A stretch of 64,000 nt of DNA from Chitinophagaceae bacterium (GTDB lineage: Bacteria > Bacteroidota > Bacteroidia > Chitinophagales > Chitinophagaceae), in the NCBI GenBank assembly GCA_024103425.1, contig JAGFIS010000003.1:1-64000 (forward strand), written 5' to 3'. The position numbers and the translations under genes are program-made. The notes under the pieces were generated by a model. The model was not told the DNA's origin. It worked only from the letters and a program-made list of their open reading frames with translations, and did not search any database. Shown here in pieces: positions 19,183 to 28,536 of this stretch. Every line of letters begins with the position of its first letter. The first letter of the stretch is position 1.

Positions 19183-20289
19183 CTAATTCAATTCATAAAT
19201 TTTACCGGGAAGCGAATTAATAAGCCCCTGCATTTCGAGCATGAGCAGGGCCTGGGCGATGGCACCTCCGTTCAGCTTTGTTTTTAAATGCAGGTCGTCG
19301 ATGTTTTGCGGACCCTCATTTTGAAGCAGGTCGACGATGATTTTTTCTTCAGGGTTCAAATCCGGGAAGATTAGCCGTTGCCTGCCTGTTCGTTTTTTGG
19401 AAGTCTTCTCCCATCCCATATTCCGAAGCACATCTTCGGCTCCTGAAATAAGAGCGGCTTTATTTGATTTGATCAGCAGGTTGCACCCGTCGCTTTTGGG
19501 GTCGGTACTTCTTCCGGGAAGGGCAAATACATCCCGGTTATAGTCGTTGGCTAATCCTGCGGTAATCAGCGAGCCCCCCTTTCTGGCGGATTCTATCACA
19601 ATAATGCAGTCGCACATACCCGCCACAATGCGGTTGCGCGATGGAAAATTCATGCGGTCGGGAATTGTTTCAGATGAAAATTCGGTGAGCAAGCCTCCTT
19701 TCTGAGTCATCTTCTTAGACAGCTCCCTGTTTTCGGCAGGATAGATTTTATCTAATCCGTGCGCCAGAACACCGACGGTTTCCAGATCGTTCTTCAACGC
19801 CGATTTGTGAGCAATGGAATCGATGCCGAATGCCAGTCCGCTGACGATGAGGATATTTTCTCCCGCAAAGCCTTCTACTATTTTCTGACACTCCTGCCGG
19901 CCGTAGTCGGTGGGAGTGCGTGTGCCTACAATGCCGACGATCTTGTCGTGATTGAGGTTGGCACTACCTTTATAATATAGCAGTATCGGACTGTCGTAAC
20001 AGTGGTGTAATCGGGAAGGATAACCTTTGTCTTTAAAGAAGAGGGGTTTGATATCGTTCTCTTCGATGAAGGTAATCTCCTTTTCCGCAGCTTTATAATC
20101 GGGCTTGAGTAAGGCCTTCATTCTTATTTCTCCGATTCCTTCAATACCCAACAGGTCTTTTTTAGGTGCTTTCAAAACCGCCGAAGCCGATCCGAAAATA
20201 TTCACCAATTGTCGTGCATATACACCTCCGATTCCCGGAATACGGGTCAGCGCAATTTGGTATAACAGCTCGTCCTGTTCTTCAGCCAT
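19183..20289 (-). CDS. dprA: DNA-processing protein DprA
   Basis: A 368-residue DprA/Smf. It protects incoming single-stranded DNA and loads RecA during natural transformation. It has an N-terminal HhH/SAM-like region (LTRIPGIGGVYARQLV, GIEGIGEIR), a Rossmann-like DprA core with VGIVGTRTPTDYG and VSGLAFGIDSIAHK, and a C-terminal winged-helix domain (about residues 305-368). The length is normal. It is upstream of guaB on the same strand with a 43-nt gap that contains the guaB promoter. Confidence 0.95.
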   Translation of the reverse strand: MAEEQDELLYQIALTRIPGIGGVYARQLVNIFGSASAVLKAPKKDLLGIEGIGEIRMKALLKPDYKAAEKEITFIEENDIKPLFFKDKGYPSRLHHCYDSPILLYYKGSANLNHDKIVGIVGTRTPTDYGRQECQKIVEGFAGENILIVSGLAFGIDSIAHKSALKNDLETVGVLAHGLDKIYPAENRELSKKMTQKGGLLTEFSSETIPDRMNFPSRNRIVAGMCDCIIVIESARKGGSLITAGLANDYNRDVFALPGRSTDPKSDGCNLLIKSNKAALISGAEDVLRNMGWEKTSKKRTGRQRLIFPDLNPEEKIIVDLLQNEGPQNIDDLHLKTKLNGGAIAQALLMLEMQGLINSLPGKIYELN

Positions 20290-20375
20290 TGGTAAGGAAT
20301 TCGTTTACGGTTAAGACGGTGGAAATGTGGGTGAAGACTGCAATATTAAGGAATAATGTTCAGGATAATCTGTGT

Positions 20376-20383
20376 TACATTTG
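20376..20383 (+). promoter_or_regulatory. -7 promoter element
   Basis: TACATTTG matches TAnnTTTG exactly, 16 nt before the ATG at 20400. There is no convincing -33 element. Confidence 0.4.
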
Positions 20384-20399
20384 CCGAAACTCTTACAGG

Positions 20400-21686
20400 A
20401 TGAGGCATCTGAAATCAAGATTATTATTAGTTCTTATTCTTTCGTTTTATGGTTCATTTTTATTGGCCCAGGATACGACTCAGTTTGTGGTGGAGGGCAG
20501 GTCAAACAGTGCCATCCAACAGACAAAACCGTATGTCATTATGATTTCGGCAGACGGGTTCAGGTATGATTTGGCAGATAAATACGATGCAAAATTCCTG
20601 AAGCAGAAAAGAGCAGAGGGGATACAGGCAGTTTCAATGCAGCCTTCGTTCCCGACACTGACTTTCCCGAATCACTACTCATTAGCCACAGGCTTACGTC
20701 CGGCACATCACGGGATAGTGGCGAATACTTTTTACAGAAGTAACGGAACACAGCGCTATGCCATCCGCGACCGCAATGCCGTAACCGATCCTTCGTGGTA
20801 TGGCGGTATCCCCATCTGGGCACTGGCTGAAAGACAGGGTATGGTGTCGGCAAGTTTTTATTGGGTGGGCTCTGAGGCTCCGATAGGCGGTTACTTCCCT
20901 ACCTATTATTATCACTACAATGAGAGTATTTCAATCGATAGGCGTGTGGAAATCGTGAAGGAATGGCTGCAACTGCCGCAGGACAAACGGCCCCATATCA
21001 TTACATTTTATTTGCCTGAGGTAGATCATCAGGAGCACCGTTACGGGGTGGAAAATGACAGTGTGAAAGCTGCGGTTCAGTTTGTGGACAATGCCGTGAA
21101 GAAGCTGAATGAAATGACCGATGCACTCGGATTGCCGGTAAATTATATTTTTCTGTCAGACCACGGCATGAGTGATATTGACACAGAGAACCCAATCAGA
21201 AGGCCGGCATCGTTGGATACTTCTAAGTTTACAATAGCCATGGGAGCATCCATGGTACAATTGTATGCGCGAAATCTCACTAAGAAAGAGGTTAAAAAGG
21301 CATACCGTGCGCTGAAAAAAGATGCCGGAGACCAGTATTCTGTGTATTTAAAGAAGAAGACACCCAGGCGCTGGCATTATGCTAAAAGAGATGACAGATA
21401 CAATCGTATCGGAGATATTCTGATGGTAGCACCTGCAGGAAAGGCATTTAATTTCGGTACATGGAGGACAAATCCCGGAGAGCATGGATTTGATAACCAG
21501 GCCCCAGATATGCAGGCGGTTTTTTATGCCTGGGGACCAGGATTTAAAGAGAATTTGACAATCCCTTCTTTTTCTAACATACATGTGTATCCGATGATAG
21601 CAGAATTGCTGGGGCTTAAAATTTTAGAACCTGTGGATGGTAAATTGAAAGTGTTGCAGGGGATTTTGAATACTAACAATAAATAG
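20400..21686 (+). CDS. Alkaline phosphatase family protein (nucleotide pyrophosphatase/phosphodiesterase type)
   Basis: A 428-residue exported enzyme with signal peptide MRHLKSRLLL to FLLAQ. The fold is the bimetal NPP/alkaline phosphatase core: D52 in ISADGFRYD binds metal and T88 in TFPN is the nucleophile, followed by NHYSLATG. LPEVDHQEH and LSDHGMSD carry the other Asp/His metal ligands, and a late GEHGFDN supplies the last His. It closely follows bacterial NPP-type phosphodiesterases. ATG at 20400 begins the signal peptide; the frame is open upstream across the dprA start. Confidence 0.92.
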   Translation: MRHLKSRLLLVLILSFYGSFLLAQDTTQFVVEGRSNSAIQQTKPYVIMISADGFRYDLADKYDAKFLKQKRAEGIQAVSMQPSFPTLTFPNHYSLATGLRPAHHGIVANTFYRSNGTQRYAIRDRNAVTDPSWYGGIPIWALAERQGMVSASFYWVGSEAPIGGYFPTYYYHYNESISIDRRVEIVKEWLQLPQDKRPHIITFYLPEVDHQEHRYGVENDSVKAAVQFVDNAVKKLNEMTDALGLPVNYIFLSDHGMSDIDTENPIRRPASLDTSKFTIAMGASMVQLYARNLTKKEVKKAYRALKKDAGDQYSVYLKKKTPRRWHYAKRDDRYNRIGDILMVAPAGKAFNFGTWRTNPGEHGFDNQAPDMQAVFYAWGPGFKENLTIPSFSNIHVYPMIAELLGLKILEPVDGKLKVLQGILNTNNK

Positions 21687-21947
21687 TTTTTTTGATCATC
21701 GTTTTAATATTGCATAGGGAGCAAGCAAAGCTGAAACAAGGAATTTGAGATTCTTTGATTTGTTGATTTTTTAGACTTGAAAGAAATTAGATGACTAGAG
21801 TTGATAATTTTGAGAAAATATAAGAGCCTCAATGAAATCTTACGGTTTGCAGATATGATTCTTGCTCTGAAGCAAAATCAAAGGAAATACGTTATTATTT
21901 AAGGATACGTGCCCTCAAGGCGCAGTGGAAGAGTGTCAGGAGATTGT
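21687..21947 (+). other. Intergenic region without a recognisable gene
   Basis: These 261 bases between the NPP gene and the convergent ATPase gene hold no coding frame, hairpin or repeat that I can support. Confidence 0.5.
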
Positions 21948-23087
21948 TCACATTAACTCTCCTGCCCATAGTTTTTGTAAAAATACCTGCCATGGCAAAA
22001 TATTTATACCGTTGTGTAATCGGGCTAATGGTTCGGTACAAACAACGATAGCTTGTTTAACCTTATACTCTTCCATGAAGGCTTTGAGTCCGCGCAAATG
22101 CTTATCACTTATATGGTCGCTAGCCTTTACCTCTATTGCGATCTGATGATCACCCAGTATAAAGTCAACCTCTAATTGCGAAGCAGTGCGCCAGTAGCTT
22201 ATCGTATAGTCCAAACCCGAGTAGTGCCTGTGTGCGTATAACTCCTGATAAATAAAGTGTTCAAAAGCGTTACCGAATGCTTCACTTTTGTATTCCACTT
22301 TACCGCGTTTCAATAAATGATTAACAATACCCACATCAAATAAATAAAACTTAGGAGCTTGTATCACCCTGCGTTTTGGTCTTTTTTGATATACAGGTAC
22401 AAAACGTCCAATCAGTGTATCTTCTAATATTTGAAAGTACTCTTTAATGGTAGGTGCACTTACTCCGCAATCGGCGGCTATGTTAGTATAATTTACCATT
22501 TCGCCATTGCTGAAAGCAGCAGCTTCCAAAAAACGAGCAAATACATTTACGTTACGGATTTTAGCCTCACTCACAATTTCATCTTTCAGGTAATTGCCAA
22601 TGTATGCAGCAAGTAAACGTTTGGGTTGTGCTACTAAATAATGCTTTGGTAAGAGCCCGTGATTTAAGGCTTTTAGCAAGTCAAAGTCAGGAATTTCTGC
22701 ACTTACCAACGGATAAAGCTCGTACCGTAACGCCCGTCCGCCCAACAGATTAGTTTGTGAACGTACTATTTTTCGCGGGCTTGAGCCACTCATAATGAAC
22801 CTCGTATGAGTATTAGCAATCAGCCAATGAATTTCGTTCAGTAGTTCGGGTATTCGTTGAATTTCGTCAATGACAACCGCCTTGATTTCAGGATTTACCA
22901 GGACAGTTTCCCTTAAAATTGTCGGATTGCGTAGTAGCCGCTCATATACATCTGCCAGTAACAGGTCAAACCAAAGTGTTTCAGGAAACATCTCCTTCAG
23001 CAGGGTACTTTTTCCGGTTTGTCTGGCACCCCATAAAAACAGGCTTTCGTTGCCCGAATCGGGAAAATTTTGTTTTCTTATGAACAT
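21948..23087 (-). CDS. AAA ATPase with DUF4143 C-terminal domain
   Basis: A 379-residue ATPase of the AAA_14/DUF4143 family. Walker A is GARQTGKS (residues 20-27), Walker B is VVIDEIQ (71-77), and MSGSSPRK is the sensor region. The C-terminal DUF4143 part contains E-VDFILG and IAIEVKAS, which resemble a degenerate PD-(D/E)xK nuclease core. A winged-helix segment (residues about 185-215) lies between. These proteins occur in many scattered copies in Bacteroidota genomes and their function is unknown. The gene stands alone between two unpaired intergenic stretches and has its own promoter, which suggests an accessory, possibly mobile, single-gene insertion. No terminal repeats were found. Confidence 0.9.
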   Translation of the reverse strand: MFIRKQNFPDSGNESLFLWGARQTGKSTLLKEMFPETLWFDLLLADVYERLLRNPTILRETVLVNPEIKAVVIDEIQRIPELLNEIHWLIANTHTRFIMSGSSPRKIVRSQTNLLGGRALRYELYPLVSAEIPDFDLLKALNHGLLPKHYLVAQPKRLLAAYIGNYLKDEIVSEAKIRNVNVFARFLEAAAFSNGEMVNYTNIAADCGVSAPTIKEYFQILEDTLIGRFVPVYQKRPKRRVIQAPKFYLFDVGIVNHLLKRGKVEYKSEAFGNAFEHFIYQELYAHRHYSGLDYTISYWRTASQLEVDFILGDHQIAIEVKASDHISDKHLRGLKAFMEEYKVKQAIVVCTEPLARLHNGINILPWQVFLQKLWAGELM

Positions 23088-23124
23088 GATACTCTATACT
23101 TATACTTTATTTTATCATGACAAA

Positions 23125-23155
23125 CAAAAGTATAGTTTTAAATTTGAATACCAAA
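23125..23155 (-). promoter_or_regulatory. Promoter of the AAA/DUF4143 gene
   Basis: On the minus strand TTTG (23152-23155), 19 nt, then TACTTTTG (23125-23132), is an exact match to the Bacteroidota consensus in both boxes and spacing. It lies 37 nt before the ATG. Confidence 0.65.
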
Positions 23156-23232
23156 TATGTTTTTAATTATATCCAAAGTGAGAGGCAAATAAGGTCTATA
23201 CTAAAAGCCTGTTTCTATATCCGGAATCGCTT

Positions 23233-25155
23233 TTATTTAGCCACAACCTTCATCTCTGTCCTGCGGTTTTGAGCCCTGCCTTCTTCTGTATTGTTATCTG
23301 CAACAGGTTGTGATTCGCCTTTGCCCGCGTGAGATAATCTTTCAGTCTTAATGCCTTTACTGATAAGATAGTTGACCACAGCCAGAGCTCGTTCCTTACT
23401 CAAGGTAAGGTTGTCTTTTTCAGATCCGACATTATCGGTATGGCCGATGATTTGAATCTTGAGTGTCGGGTTTTCATTCAGCAAAGCAATAACGTTGTTG
23501 AGTTCTACAATAGACTCGGGCTTCAGGTCTGATTTCCCTGTGTTGAAGAAGATATTTTTCAGAACGATAGAGGCATCAGTTTCTATGGGTTGCAGTGGAA
23601 TTTCTGCTCTAAAAATTTGATCCGGAGCAGTGCTACTAATTTTATAATGTTCTGAGAAGAAAAGATATCCTTTGCGCCTTACGGTAAAAGCATAGTCCTT
23701 ACCAACAGGGAGTGTAACAAGAAATTCTCCATCCTCATCAGCGGTAACCTTACTTACGATATTTCCCGTTTCCAGATCGGTGAGCTCTACTGCAGAGGGT
23801 AGTCCCTCACGGGTGTTTTTGTCAAAAACCTTTCCTTCTACCCAAAGGGTTCTGAGCGGACGAACCTGTTCGGGCAATTCAAAAGTGTAGATGTCTAATC
23901 CGCCTTTGGAATCGCTGCGGTCGCTGCTGTAATATGCAGTGACGCCATCGGCCGCGATGAAAAGGCTTCCTTCATCATCAATCGTATTGATAGGGTAACC
24001 GAGATTTTGTGGAGTGCTCCATTTACCGCCTGGCAGTTTGCGTGTTACAAACAGATCGGGCTTCTCACTGTATCCCGACAAACCGGTGCTGTTGAAATAA
24101 AGTGTCTGGTTATCGGCATGAATGAAAGGCGTGCTCTCATCTCCTGCTGTATTGATTTCAGGTCCCAGATTCTCGGGCTCGCTCCACGAACCATCGTCAT
24201 TGCGGTGAGATACCCAGATATCTTTCCCTCCGAAACCACCGGGGACATTGCTGCTGAAATAAAGGTCGCGTTTATCGGGAGAAAGCGAAGGAGTCGACTC
24301 CCAATACTCAGAATTGATATTCGGACCAAGATTCATCGGGCGGCTCCACCCTTTCTTCGTCAGGAAGGAAATGTAGAGGTCACAACTGCCGAGCCCTTCG
24401 GGGAAATTGCAACCGGTAAAGATGAGCCACTTGCCATCTTGCGAGATAATTTGAGCGCCTTCGTTGTAATTCGGTGTGTTGATATTGCCTTCGAGCAGTG
24501 TGGCCTTGCGCCATATGCCGTCTTCTTTCTTGCTTTCGTAAAAGTCTTCGTTATTCCCGATCCTACGGGTGAATACCAGGGTGTTTCCGTCAATTGTAAG
24601 AGTGGGGAAATATTCTAGGTCAGCCGAGTTGATGCTGTCGCCAAGATTCACGGGATTGAAGACATAATCCTTGTTCATTTTCTTTGCGAGATCGACTGCG
24701 AATTCATATGTTGTCTTTCTGAATTCTCCAGCCTTACGGCTGCGTTCATTCAGTTTGGGACTGGTCAGATATTTATTGACGGCGGCTAATGCTTCTTCAA
24801 ATCTTCCCTGTCCTGCAAGGTTGATAGAATAAGGAAGCAGATAATGGATGGTATAAACCGAATCTAAAGCAATGGCCTTTTCGTATGCGGCAGTAGCCGG
24901 AGCGTATTCCTTTCTTTCGCCGTGGATACCGCCTATGGAGAGATAAGCATCTACGTATTTAGGGTCAATCTCTACAGCCTTGTTCAGCAGCTCCAGCGCA
25001 GCGCCGTATGCACCCGCCATCGCCTGATCGTAAGCCTGATTGAACAGACTCGCAGCTTTCTTGCCTACCTTTTCTGTGTTGTACCACTGGCCGTAAGACA
25101 GGTGGAAACCTGTAACACAAATCAGCAGCAACAATATTTTTTTTATATCCTTCAT
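23233..25155 (-). CDS. PorE-like OmpA-family protein (TPR, beta-propeller, CRD, OmpA)
   Basis: A 640-residue exported protein. After the signal peptide (to about residue 22) come tetratricopeptide repeats (35-130), a six-bladed PD40/WD40-like propeller (175-410; repeated PSLSPDKRDLYFSS-type blades), a carboxypeptidase-regulatory-like domain (425-500) and an OmpA peptidoglycan-binding domain (525-640; IIGHTDNVGSEKDNLTLSKERA). This exact order is that of PorE of the type IX secretion system, which anchors the machinery to peptidoglycan. Paralogues with the same layout are common, so assignment to PorE itself is an inference. Two T9SS cargo proteins are encoded in this window (12986 and 25740). 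Confidence 0.8.
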   Translation of the reverse strand: MKDIKKILLLLICVTGFHLSYGQWYNTEKVGKKAASLFNQAYDQAMAGAYGAALELLNKAVEIDPKYVDAYLSIGGIHGERKEYAPATAAYEKAIALDSVYTIHYLLPYSINLAGQGRFEEALAAVNKYLTSPKLNERSRKAGEFRKTTYEFAVDLAKKMNKDYVFNPVNLGDSINSADLEYFPTLTIDGNTLVFTRRIGNNEDFYESKKEDGIWRKATLLEGNINTPNYNEGAQIISQDGKWLIFTGCNFPEGLGSCDLYISFLTKKGWSRPMNLGPNINSEYWESTPSLSPDKRDLYFSSNVPGGFGGKDIWVSHRNDDGSWSEPENLGPEINTAGDESTPFIHADNQTLYFNSTGLSGYSEKPDLFVTRKLPGGKWSTPQNLGYPINTIDDEGSLFIAADGVTAYYSSDRSDSKGGLDIYTFELPEQVRPLRTLWVEGKVFDKNTREGLPSAVELTDLETGNIVSKVTADEDGEFLVTLPVGKDYAFTVRRKGYLFFSEHYKISSTAPDQIFRAEIPLQPIETDASIVLKNIFFNTGKSDLKPESIVELNNVIALLNENPTLKIQIIGHTDNVGSEKDNLTLSKERALAVVNYLISKGIKTERLSHAGKGESQPVADNNTEEGRAQNRRTEMKVVAK

Positions 25156-25458
25156 TCGTTACGAAAATAGCATCAATAATTTTGCGATCCGGTTAATGCG
25201 ATACATATGACTGTCAGACGCAGTGAGGGTTTAGAAAGTTGCCCCCGGTAATTGCCTGCAGCATATAATTTTTGCACCAGCTTTACTTAAACGAAAACTT
25301 TTGCAGAAAATTTCTCATTTCAGCTTTCATATTATTACAGGGAAGAATTGTTTATTAAGTACAATGTATAAAAAACTTCTGTACAGTTTTTTACTTATGC
25401 ACTGAAGCATATATATTTTTCCTATCTTAGATTATTCTTAAGCAAATAATTTTTAGCC
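25156..25458 (+). other. Intergenic region without a clear gene
   Basis: These 303 bases lie between the PorE-like gene (leftward) and the decayed protease copy (rightward). They contain a TAATTTTG box (about 25170) facing right and only a 14-codon frame after it. I see no RNA gene, repeat or terminator. Confidence 0.5.
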
Positions 25459-25695
25459 ATGAAACAGTTAACGATTATTTTGCTTATGATAACTGCTATT
25501 TTATTTCTACAATTTCAAACTCAGGCGCGTTCTGTATGTGCCACTGATGTAATCCATCAGCAAGAATTAAACAAAGATCCGACTTTCGGAAGGGGGGTAC
25601 ATGAGTCCAACTGTTTATGGTTGGCTCCCGGCCGGTTAATGTACTAACCCGGCGAGGGAATTTTCTGCCCCGGGATGAACAGGTATTTAAAGCAC
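25459..25695 (+). pseudogene. Decayed 5' copy of the adjacent M43 protease gene
   Basis: A 62-codon open frame (25459-25647) is clearly homologous to the N-terminus of the protease at 25740: both start MKQL, have a similar signal peptide, and align at H-Q-(E/R)-L and F-x-(R/K)-G-V-x-E. After the stop codon TAA at 25645 the similarity continues weakly in the same frame for about 15 codons (alignable R-L, G and Y positions) until about 25690, where it ends. The leader sequences before the two ATGs are also alike. It is best read as a tandem duplicate that has lost nearly all of its 3' part. A short secreted peptide is a less likely alternative. Confidence 0.7.
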
Positions 25696-25739
25696 CTGTA
25701 GCCATTTAATATTTCTATTCACCTTAAAAATTCTTAGTC

Positions 25740-27848
25740 ATGAAGCAGTTATCCATTTTTTCGTTACTACTTACCGCCCTTTTATTTTCAGGTTTTCAAG
25801 TACGAGCACAAGAGGAATGCGGTTTTGATGATTTACATCAAAGGCTATTAAAAGAAGATTCCGCTTTCAAAAAGGGAGTCGAGGAAGCTGACCGGCAATG
25901 GGCTTCTTTCAGCAGATTAATTAAAACATCAGGACGACAGTTTTCTTTTCTGGATGATGACGTATATGAGATTCCTGTCGTAGTACATATTTTACACCCC
26001 GGCAGCCCCTATGGAACAAAATATAATCCTACAGATGAAGAAGTTATAGACTGGATAGAATATTTGAATCAGGTTTATTCGGCAGAATATCCTTCATACC
26101 TTCCAGAGGGGGGAGGAGGAGTTAAGATACCGGTTAAGTTCACCTTGGCTAAGTGGGATCCGGACCGTCAGCCGACAACGGGTATTGAAAGGATCGACAT
26201 GAGTGGGGATCAGGTTTTCGTAGATAATGGCGTAAGACTAAATAGTAGCGGCCGTACTATATCAGAGATTTCTAAAATGTTCCAATGGCCTAAAGAGATA
26301 TACTATAATATTTATATCACGAGTAAAATAGATGGTGCTGATGGTTATACAGGAGGTCAGACAGCGGGTTTTGCTGTTCTCGGTATTTCGAATCTACTAT
26401 CCGCAGCAGATGGCGCCTATATTTTAGAAGCCTATTCAAGAGCGGGATACCCCACGCTTCCTCATGAGATCGGACACGCCTTTGGATTGTATCATACTTG
26501 GGAAGGAGGAAGTGGCACAACCTGTCCTCCAAATGTTAATTGTGAAGAAGATGGAGACAAGGTTTGTGATACGGATCCGAGTAAGTCTCTTCTCGGTACT
26601 TGTCCGGCTCCATCAACCATCAATCCTTGCACAGGAAATCCCTATGGAACTAATGGGGTTCAGCATAATTTTATGAACTATACCAACTGTGTTAGAAATC
26701 ATTTTACGCCGGGCCAGGCAGAACGGATGATATTTATGCTTACAAATTACCGGCGAGGTTTGCTTTACTCGAGAGCCCTGTCTGAAACAGTGCCGGCCCC
26801 TAACCCTGTTCCAATACCGGCTGTTTGTAATCCTTCGGGGGTTGGGTATCCGGATGTTGATCTTGGTGCAGGACCGGTAGGTGTGGTCTTAGATTCCCTT
26901 ATGCATTTTTCATCACCGTATTTGGCTTCTAGTAATCCGGTTTTTTATGAAGATTTTACCGTAAGCCCTATAAATCTGGTTCATACTACATTGACAGCAG
27001 GAACAGCTTATGATTTATCTGTAAGTACAGTAAATAATCAACAGCGAGTAAAGGTTTATATTGATTATAATAATGATGGTGCCTTTACCGAGGATGAAGC
27101 GGTGATGGAGAGTTTTACTACCACACCGGGAAGCTTCACACACACTGCCAGTATTGTTCCGCCTGAAACAGCAGTTAAGAATACAGCCCTTCGAATGAGG
27201 GTAATTGCCGACTTATATATACCAAGTTATAATTTAACACCATGTGGAATGATGTTGGGAGCTGGGCAGGTGAAAGATTATAGTGTAACTATCATTCCGG
27301 CCGGGGTTGTCTTTACAGGCCTGACGAGCTTTACCGGAAGGGTATCGGGTGGCAATACAGCCGTTCTGCAATGGCATATCGAGAATACACCATTACAAGT
27401 AGGTAAGTTTGAATTGGAGAGGAGTACTGACGGACAGAACTTCACTCAGATTAGTACCATCAACAGAGAGAACGGAGTTAAGGATTACCGCTATGAGGAT
27501 GTTATAGACAATCCTGCTCAGAGGTATTATTACCGGTTGAAAGTTTTGAATGGCGACCGTCCTGAATACAGCAAGGTGATATCACTGAGTTTTGATACTC
27601 GTAACAACTTCCTTGTAACTGTCTTCCCTAACCCGGTAACAGATATTATGACTGTCCGGTCGTATAGTCCCATCAAAGCCATCCACGTGTTTGATGTTTA
27701 TGGCAGGAAGGTCATCAGCAGGGCAGAAGCGGGGGTGATCAATCGCGAGGTGAAACTTAATTTCAATAAATACCCATCGGGAGTTTATTTGATTCAGGTG
27801 GTTGATGTCAATGATGGAGTTTCGGTGAAGAGAGTGATGAAAGAATAA
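25740..27848 (+). CDS. Secreted M43 (pappalysin-like) metalloprotease with GEVED and T9SS type A domains
   Basis: A 702-residue secreted zinc protease. It has a signal peptide (MKQLSIFSLL to VRAQ), then a pro-region and an M43 catalytic domain with H242-E-I-G-H246-A-F-G-L-Y-H252 and a Met-turn near FMNYTNC. It continues with a GEVED domain (about 405-520; VYIDYNNDGAFTEDE), a fibronectin-like stretch and a C-terminal sorting domain (VFPNPVTD to SVKRVMKE) of type IX secretion type A. The catalytic residues all look intact, so it should be active outside the cell. A shortened duplicate of its 5' end lies immediately upstream. It is followed by a terminator. Confidence 0.93.
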   Translation: MKQLSIFSLLLTALLFSGFQVRAQEECGFDDLHQRLLKEDSAFKKGVEEADRQWASFSRLIKTSGRQFSFLDDDVYEIPVVVHILHPGSPYGTKYNPTDEEVIDWIEYLNQVYSAEYPSYLPEGGGGVKIPVKFTLAKWDPDRQPTTGIERIDMSGDQVFVDNGVRLNSSGRTISEISKMFQWPKEIYYNIYITSKIDGADGYTGGQTAGFAVLGISNLLSAADGAYILEAYSRAGYPTLPHEIGHAFGLYHTWEGGSGTTCPPNVNCEEDGDKVCDTDPSKSLLGTCPAPSTINPCTGNPYGTNGVQHNFMNYTNCVRNHFTPGQAERMIFMLTNYRRGLLYSRALSETVPAPNPVPIPAVCNPSGVGYPDVDLGAGPVGVVLDSLMHFSSPYLASSNPVFYEDFTVSPINLVHTTLTAGTAYDLSVSTVNNQQRVKVYIDYNNDGAFTEDEAVMESFTTTPGSFTHTASIVPPETAVKNTALRMRVIADLYIPSYNLTPCGMMLGAGQVKDYSVTIIPAGVVFTGLTSFTGRVSGGNTAVLQWHIENTPLQVGKFELERSTDGQNFTQISTINRENGVKDYRYEDVIDNPAQRYYYRLKVLNGDRPEYSKVISLSFDTRNNFLVTVFPNPVTDIMTVRSYSPIKAIHVFDVYGRKVISRAEAGVINREVKLNFNKYPSGVYLIQVVDVNDGVSVKRVMKE

Positions 27849-27869
27849 TTGAGCAGATTAATAATCTGC

Positions 27870-27908
27870 AATCCGCAGTGCTTCTATCGAGGCGCTGCGG
27901 ATTCTTTT
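27870..27908 (+). terminator. Terminator after the M43 protease
   Basis: AATCCGCAGTGC (27870-27881) and GCGCTGCGGATT (27892-27903) form a long, nearly perfect stem followed by CTTTT. It overlaps the end of queE, so it may also serve the convergent transcript. Confidence 0.75.
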
Positions 27909-28536
27909 ATTCAACCCCCAGGTATTTATGTATCTGCAGCGACAGCTGCCACTTGGGATTTTGTTTAATATAGTCGACAATCAACGGGCTCATTTTCTCT
28001 GCCTTCGACCATTCGGGTTGCAGAAAGAGCATACAGTCTTTGCGGACTAGTGCGGCATAAGATTCAGCCCATTTGAAGTCTGATTTGTTATAGATGATGA
28101 TTTTCAGTTCGTCTGCTTTTTTCAAAACGCTTTCTACAGGTGCTTTGAACTTTTTGGGCGAGAGGCATACCCAGTCAAAGTCGCCCGTCAGCTCATGAGC
28201 GCCTGAAGTTTCGATATTCGTCTGAAATCCTGCTTTTTTGAGTTGATGTGTCAGCCCGTCAAGGTTATAAAGAGTAGGCTCTCCTCCGGTGATGACTACT
28301 AACTTCGCAGGAAATTTCTTTGCTGCTTTTACGATTTCCGCAACACCTAGCTTGGGATGCGCATCTGCGTTCCAGCTTTCTTTTACATCGCACCAGACAC
28401 AGCCGACATCACAGCCGCCGAGACGGATAAAATAAGCCGCCTTACCCTGATGATATCCTTCTCCTTGAATTGTATAAAAATGCTCCATCACCGGCAGCGG
28501 ATCGGAAATCAGCATGGATGGAGCTGAGTGCTTCAT
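27907..28536 (-). CDS. queE: 7-carboxy-7-deazaguanine synthase
   Basis: A 209-residue radical-SAM enzyme that forms 7-carboxy-7-deazaguanine in queuosine/preQ1 synthesis. It has the QueE substrate motif TIQGEG and cluster-binding cysteines C42-x3-C46-x2-C49, with VITGGEPTLY later. Its start overlaps the folD stop codon by 4 nt (ATGA), so the two are translated from one message. Other queuosine genes are not in the window. Confidence 0.95.
   Translation of the reverse strand: MKHSAPSMLISDPLPVMEHFYTIQGEGYHQGKAAYFIRLGGCDVGCVWCDVKESWNADAHPKLGVAEIVKAAKKFPAKLVVITGGEPTLYNLDGLTHQLKKAGFQTNIETSGAHELTGDFDWVCLSPKKFKAPVESVLKKADELKIIIYNKSDFKWAESYAALVRKDCMLFLQPEWSKAEKMSPLIVDYIKQNPKWQLSLQIHKYLGVE

Noticed and set aside
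24007..24618. A 203-codon frame antisense to the PorE-like gene
   Set aside because: It lies entirely opposite a strongly supported gene and its translation shows no domain or plausible composition.
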